Assembly (NCBI RefSeq): GCF_043555865.1
Contig: NZ_JBIGHY010000003.1
Span: forward strand, 62,001-126,000
Direction of reading: 5' to 3'
Length of the DNA: 64,000 nt
Source: Pelomonas dachongensis
Lineage (GTDB): Bacteria; Pseudomonadota; Gammaproteobacteria; Burkholderiales; Burkholderiaceae_C
In this document: piece by piece, positions 60,858-64,000 of the stretch
How the letters are laid out: each line of letters starts with the position of its first letter
How positions within the stretch are numbered: position 1 is the stretch's first letter
Notes under the pieces: model-generated
The model's input: only the letters and a program-made list of their open reading frames with translations
The model's database searches: none
What the model was told of the DNA's origin: nothing
Position numbers and translations under genes: made by a program

Positions 60858-63055
60858 GGCGACTTCACCGCGTCCACGGTGACCAGGCCGCTGCCATCCA
60901 CGCGCACGGCCGCAGACTCGCCGTTGAGCCCCGCCGCCGTCAGGCCGATGACGCCGATGCTGAGCACCTGGCCGGCCGCCGAAGGCAGCGCGCGCAGCAC
61001 CACCACACGCTCGCCGCGCGGCAGCAGCTCCACCGGGTAGCGGCCGGCCGTGGCGGTCGGCAGCGGCTGGGCCGGGGTCAGGCGGCTCGCGTCGTACTCC
61101 AGTTCGCCCTTCACGTTCAAGCCGCTGTCGTTCTTCAGCGCGATGGAGACGGTGCCCCCGGCGGGGATCTGCGGCGTGACGTCGAGCTTCAACGTGGCCT
61201 CGTCGGCGGGCGCCGCCGGCGCCGCCGCCGCTGCCGGTGCGACCGTCGCGCCCGCAGCCACCGCGCCACTCGGCCCCACACCCACCCGCGCCTCGCGCCG
61301 CAGCAGGCTGCTGTACGCGCCGGGGCTGGCATCCACGCCACTGGCCAGGCGCGTCAGCGACGCGTCCGGCACGGCCAGGTTGCGCACCACGCGCGGCGTG
61401 ATCAGCAGCACGACCTCGGTCTTCAGCCGGGTGTCGGTCTGGGTGCCGAACAGCCGCCCCAGCATCGGGATGCGCGACAGCCCCGGGATGCCCGCGGCAC
61501 TCTTGCGGTCCTCGTCATTGATGAGGCCGGCCAGCACCTGGGTCTCGCCATCGGCCAGGCGCAGCACCGTGGACGTGTTGCGCGTGCCGATCTCGTAGGC
61601 CGTCGTGCCGCCCGGGCCGGTGACCTGGCGGATCAGGTTGCTGACCTCCAGGCCCACCTTGATGACCACGTCGTTGTCGAGCTGGATGGTGGGCTCCACG
61701 TCCAGCTTCAGGCCGATGTCGAGGTAGCTGACCGACGCCGCCACCGACGTGGAGCCGGTAAAGTTGGTCGTCGTCGTGAACACCGGCAACTTCTGGCCAA
61801 TGTGAACTTTGGCCTTGTCGCGGTTACGCACGCGGATCTTGGGGTTGGCCAGCAGGTTGGAGTTGCCGGCCGTGCCGCGGATGGTGGCAACCAGCGCAGG
61901 GTTGGCAATGCTGGCGCGGAAGGCGCCGCGCTCGTTCAGGAACACCTGGCCCGACACCTGCCCCACCACCTGGCCCAGGCCGTTCAGCGCCGGCAGGCCG
62001 TAGTTGACCGTCTCGGGCCACTGCACGCCCAGCGCGTCGACCTGGTCCGTGGCCAGCTCCATGACCTCCACCTCCAGCATGACCTCGGGCTCGGGCAGGT
62101 CTACAGACGCGATCAGCTTCTCGACGAAGCGCAGCACTTCGGGCGTGTCGCGAATGACCAGCAGGTTCAGGCGCTCGTCGATGTGGATGTCGCGCACCTT
62201 GGCGATGGTGCGCACCATCGCCTGCACCTGCTTCACGTCGGCGTTGGTCAGGTACAGCGTGCGGGTGATCAGCTCCTGGTGCTCGCGCTGCTTGGCGGCG
62301 GTGTTCGGGAAGATCAGCACCGAGCTGTCGTTCAGCAGCTTGCGGTCCAGCTGCTGCGTGCCCAGCACGACGCGCAAGGCCTCGTCCATCGTGACGCCGC
62401 GCAGGAACACCGTCACGCGCGCGTCGGCGCGCACGTCCTTGTCGAACACGAAGTTGATGTTGCTGCTGCGCGCCAGCGCCTCGAACACCTGGCGCAGCGG
62501 CGCGTCGCGGAACTCCAGCGTCACCGGCTTCTGAAAGTTGGGGCCCAGCTCGCCGACGGCCGACTCCAGCGGGCGCGACTGTGCGACCTGCGCGGCCAGC
62601 AGCCGCGCGCCGGGGTGCTGCGGGGCCTCGGCCAGGATCTCGCGTGCCACCGCGTCAGCCTGCGCGATGCGGCCAGCCTTCAGCGCGGCGCGGCCCGTGG
62701 CCAGCTGGGTCTCGTGGCGGCGGCCCCGGTCGATGTCCACCGTCAGCGCGGCCAGCCGCGGGTGGCGCGCATCGGCCAGCGCCAGCTGGCTCAACAGCGC
62801 CTGCGCCTCGTCCCAGCGGCCGGCACCGCGCAGCGCCTCGATCTGCAGGATCAGCCGCGCCGTCGCCTGCTCGCGGGCACGCACCTGGGCGGCGCGCAGC
62901 TGCGGGTCGGTGGGGTCCCGGGTGATGGCGTCGTCCAGCACGCGCAACGCCGCCGGCCACTGGTTGGTGCGCCCGAGGTCTTCGGCCTGGCGCAGCGCCG
63001 GGTTGGCGCAGGCGGCGAGCAGCAGGGCGCTGAGGAGGACGAAAAGCTGCTTCAT
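60854..63055 (-). CDS. Secretin lipoprotein with C-terminal cohesin-like domain
   Basis: A 733-residue outer-membrane secretin. Lipobox AAC (Cys16), a TPR-like helical part (about 20-185), an STN/N-domain region (about 200-340, TLEFRDAPLRQVFEALARSSNINFVF), the secretin barrel (about 390-590, ending VVLLITPRVVRNL) and a cohesin-like beta domain (about 625-733). The N-terminal TPR plus secretin recalls MshL/PilQ-type proteins, the tail the cohesin-bearing GspD variants of environmental bacteria. It is the exit channel for the pseudopilins made downstream. Confidence 0.88.
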   Translation of the reverse strand: MKQLFVLLSALLLAACANPALRQAEDLGRTNQWPAALRVLDDAITRDPTDPQLRAAQVRAREQATARLILQIEALRGAGRWDEAQALLSQLALADARHPRLAALTVDIDRGRRHETQLATGRAALKAGRIAQADAVAREILAEAPQHPGARLLAAQVAQSRPLESAVGELGPNFQKPVTLEFRDAPLRQVFEALARSSNINFVFDKDVRADARVTVFLRGVTMDEALRVVLGTQQLDRKLLNDSSVLIFPNTAAKQREHQELITRTLYLTNADVKQVQAMVRTIAKVRDIHIDERLNLLVIRDTPEVLRFVEKLIASVDLPEPEVMLEVEVMELATDQVDALGVQWPETVNYGLPALNGLGQVVGQVSGQVFLNERGAFRASIANPALVATIRGTAGNSNLLANPKIRVRNRDKAKVHIGQKLPVFTTTTNFTGSTSVAASVSYLDIGLKLDVEPTIQLDNDVVIKVGLEVSNLIRQVTGPGGTTAYEIGTRNTSTVLRLADGETQVLAGLINDEDRKSAAGIPGLSRIPMLGRLFGTQTDTRLKTEVVLLITPRVVRNLAVPDASLTRLASGVDASPGAYSSLLRREARVGVGPSGAVAAGATVAPAAAAAPAAPADEATLKLDVTPQIPAGGTVSIALKNDSGLNVKGELEYDASRLTPAQPLPTATAGRYPVELLPRGERVVVLRALPSAAGQVLSIGVIGLTAAGLNGESAAVRVDGSGLVTVDAVKSP

Positions 63056-63570
63056 GGCACTTGCTTGAAAACGATGTTCTGGGGGAGCTTGCCCGGCAGC
63101 CAGGTCAGGCCGACGCCCCCGGGGGTGACCTGCTCGACGCGCCACTGGCCGTCGATGACGTCGCCGCGCTTCACGCTGAGTGTGCGGTTGGGGCCGGCCA
63201 GCAGCGCAATCTCCACGGTCTGCCTGCCTTCACCTTCGACGAGGCGACCGATCATCTGGTAGGGCGGCGGCGGTGCGGACGGCGGCGCCGGAGCGACGGC
63301 GACGACCGGAGCTGGCGGCGGCGCTGGCGGGGGCGGTGGCGGCTGCCAGGCGGACAGCTGCTCGGCCGAGGCCTCGGCCCATGGCTGGCGGACCGCGGTC
63401 TGCGAGGAAGGGCCTGATGACGCCGCCGACCCCGCAACAGGTTTGCGAACGGGTTGGACCACGTCGACCGGCACGTCGCCCTCGCCGGGCTGCGTCGCGA
63501 ACCAGACGGTTGCGGCCAGCGTCGCAGCGAGCGCGACGGCGAGGGCGATCTGGCGGGCCGGCAGCGTCAT
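63052..63570 (-). CDS. PilP/GspC-like periplasmic connector
   Basis: A 172-residue inner-membrane protein: one helix (about 6-27), an acidic/Pro-rich linker (a run of prolines around 83-106) and a small C-terminal beta domain (about 108-172; MIGRLVEGEGRQTVEIALLAGPNRTLSVKRGDVIDGQWRVEQVTPGGV) like the HR domain of GspC or PilP, which contacts the secretin. Start ATG 63570 overlaps the upstream gene. Its stop overlaps the secretin start. Confidence 0.75.
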   Translation of the reverse strand: MTLPARQIALAVALAATLAATVWFATQPGEGDVPVDVVQPVRKPVAGSAASSGPSSQTAVRQPWAEASAEQLSAWQPPPPPPAPPPAPVVAVAPAPPSAPPPPYQMIGRLVEGEGRQTVEIALLAGPNRTLSVKRGDVIDGQWRVEQVTPGGVGLTWLPGKLPQNIVFKQVP

Positions 63571-64000
63571 GGCGCGGCCCTGCCGTGCAGCGACCATTGC
63601 AGTTCGGCGTCGACGTCGGCGCTGACGGGGCTGGCGCGGCGCAGCTTGACGGCGTCCAGGCTCAGCGCCGGGTCGTGCGCCAGCGCGGCGGCGATGAAAC
63701 GGCGGATCTGAGCGTAGTTGCCGGTCAGCGGCATGCTGACGCGCAACCGCTCCAGGCCGTCGCCGCTGGCCAGCCGGTGCTCGGTGCGGGCACCGTTCAG
63801 GTCCAGCCGTATCGCCAACTCCAGCAGGTCGGCCAGCCGCTGCTGGCGCGTCGCCGCGGTGGGCAGCGCGGCCTGCCATTGCTGCACGCTGACCGGCGCG
63901 GCCGTAGCGGCAGCGGGCCGGGCCTTGGCACGCAAGGCCTGCGCCTCGGCCTGCAGCGCGGCGGCCTGTGCGTCCCAGCGCTGGCCCGCAAGCACGGCCA
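63567..64000 (-). CDS. PilO/GspM-like protein (5' partial)
   Basis: The C-terminal 140 or so residues of a protein whose start is beyond the right edge. It has an Ala/Gln-rich coiled-coil part and a small alpha-beta end (LRVSMPLTGNYAQIRRFIAAALAHDPALSLDAVKLRR), the form of PilO/GspM-type ferredoxin-like domains. The frame stays open to base 64000. It overlaps the PilP/GspC-like gene start by four bases, so the operon extends further right. Confidence 0.7.
   Translation of the reverse strand, partial: AVLAGQRWDAQAAALQAEAQALRAKARPAAATAAPVSVQQWQAALPTAATRQQRLADLLELAIRLDLNGARTEHRLASGDGLERLRVSMPLTGNYAQIRRFIAAALAHDPALSLDAVKLRRASPVSADVDAELQWSLHGRAAP

Noticed and set aside
1..64000. tRNA, rRNA, CRISPR array, insertion sequence or prophage
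   Set aside because: I looked for clover-leaf ends, repeated spacers, transposase motifs and integrase or att-like repeats and saw none. A dedicated scan could still find a short RNA.

Overview
This 64 kb window is GC-rich chromosomal DNA from a betaproteobacterium, most likely order Burkholderiales and probably Roseateles/Mitsuaria/Rubrivivax-like. The evidence is the DUF3348-DUF802-OmpA-DUF2894 block, a second IF-1 of about 82 residues, a NUDIX gene near mnmA, a PEP-CTERM protein, Tat-like DsbA and a pectate lyase. I found no rRNA, tRNA, CRISPR array, prophage or insertion sequence. The content is dense core and accessory chromosome with many 4-base ATGA-type gene overlaps.

Layout. 1-6.5 kb: a 5'-truncated AcoR-type sigma-54 activator, a PfpI/DJ-1 family protein, a cardiolipin synthase-like phospholipase D, a lipoprotein esterase and an AmpG-like MFS permease. 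6.7-7.6 kb: a probable cold-shock unit (CspA, an unknown 72-residue protein, IF-1). 7.6-8.6 kb: a zinc-type CDF exporter. 8.7-13.2 kb: a tightly overlapping four-gene operon whose core looks like an MotA/ZorA-type stator with a very long coiled-coil tail plus an MotB/ZorB-type OmpA partner. It is the best candidate for an undescribed system. 13.2-19.9 kb: a family 3 pectate lyase behind three closely spaced dyads, a coupled unknown protein, a lipoprotein amidase and a dppBCDF transporter without its binding protein. 20-25.8 kb: a large TonB-dependent receptor, a glycine-zipper lipoprotein, PsiF, a Ser/Thr kinase fused to a cNMP-binding domain, and a VOC protein.

25.8-31.9 kb: argS, a SPOR protein and dsbA, then lptA-lptB-rpoN (sigma-54, which the first gene would need). 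31.9-34.2 kb: an AraC regulator divergent from a DUF4148 protein and a secreted chloroperoxidase-like hydrolase. 34.2-40.3 kb: a six-gene Mrp Na+/H+ antiporter operon with fused mrpAB. 40.3-46.7 kb: an esterase, RlmL-like and RsmE rRNA methyltransferases, an MFS permease, an unknown protein and FadD. 46.8-49.7 kb: three-gene proton-translocating transhydrogenase. 49.8-55.0 kb: NUDIX, a 2OG-Fe(II) oxygenase, mnmA, a NarL-type two-component system, a CAP-domain protein and a cysteine-containing lipoprotein. 55-59.1 kb: a PEP-CTERM protein followed by a cucumisin-like S8 protease. 59.4-64 kb: a type II secretion/type IV pilus-like operon (three pseudopilins, a secretin with a cohesin-like tail, and PilP/GspC- and PilO/GspM-like proteins) running off the right edge.

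The genes suggest an environmental bacterium that degrades plant or polymer material (pectate lyase, TonB receptor, S8 protease, secretion pseudopilins), recycles murein peptides (AmpG-like, amidase, Dpp) and tolerates alkali or salt (Mrp). All calls come from reading motifs and gene order; no database search was run.
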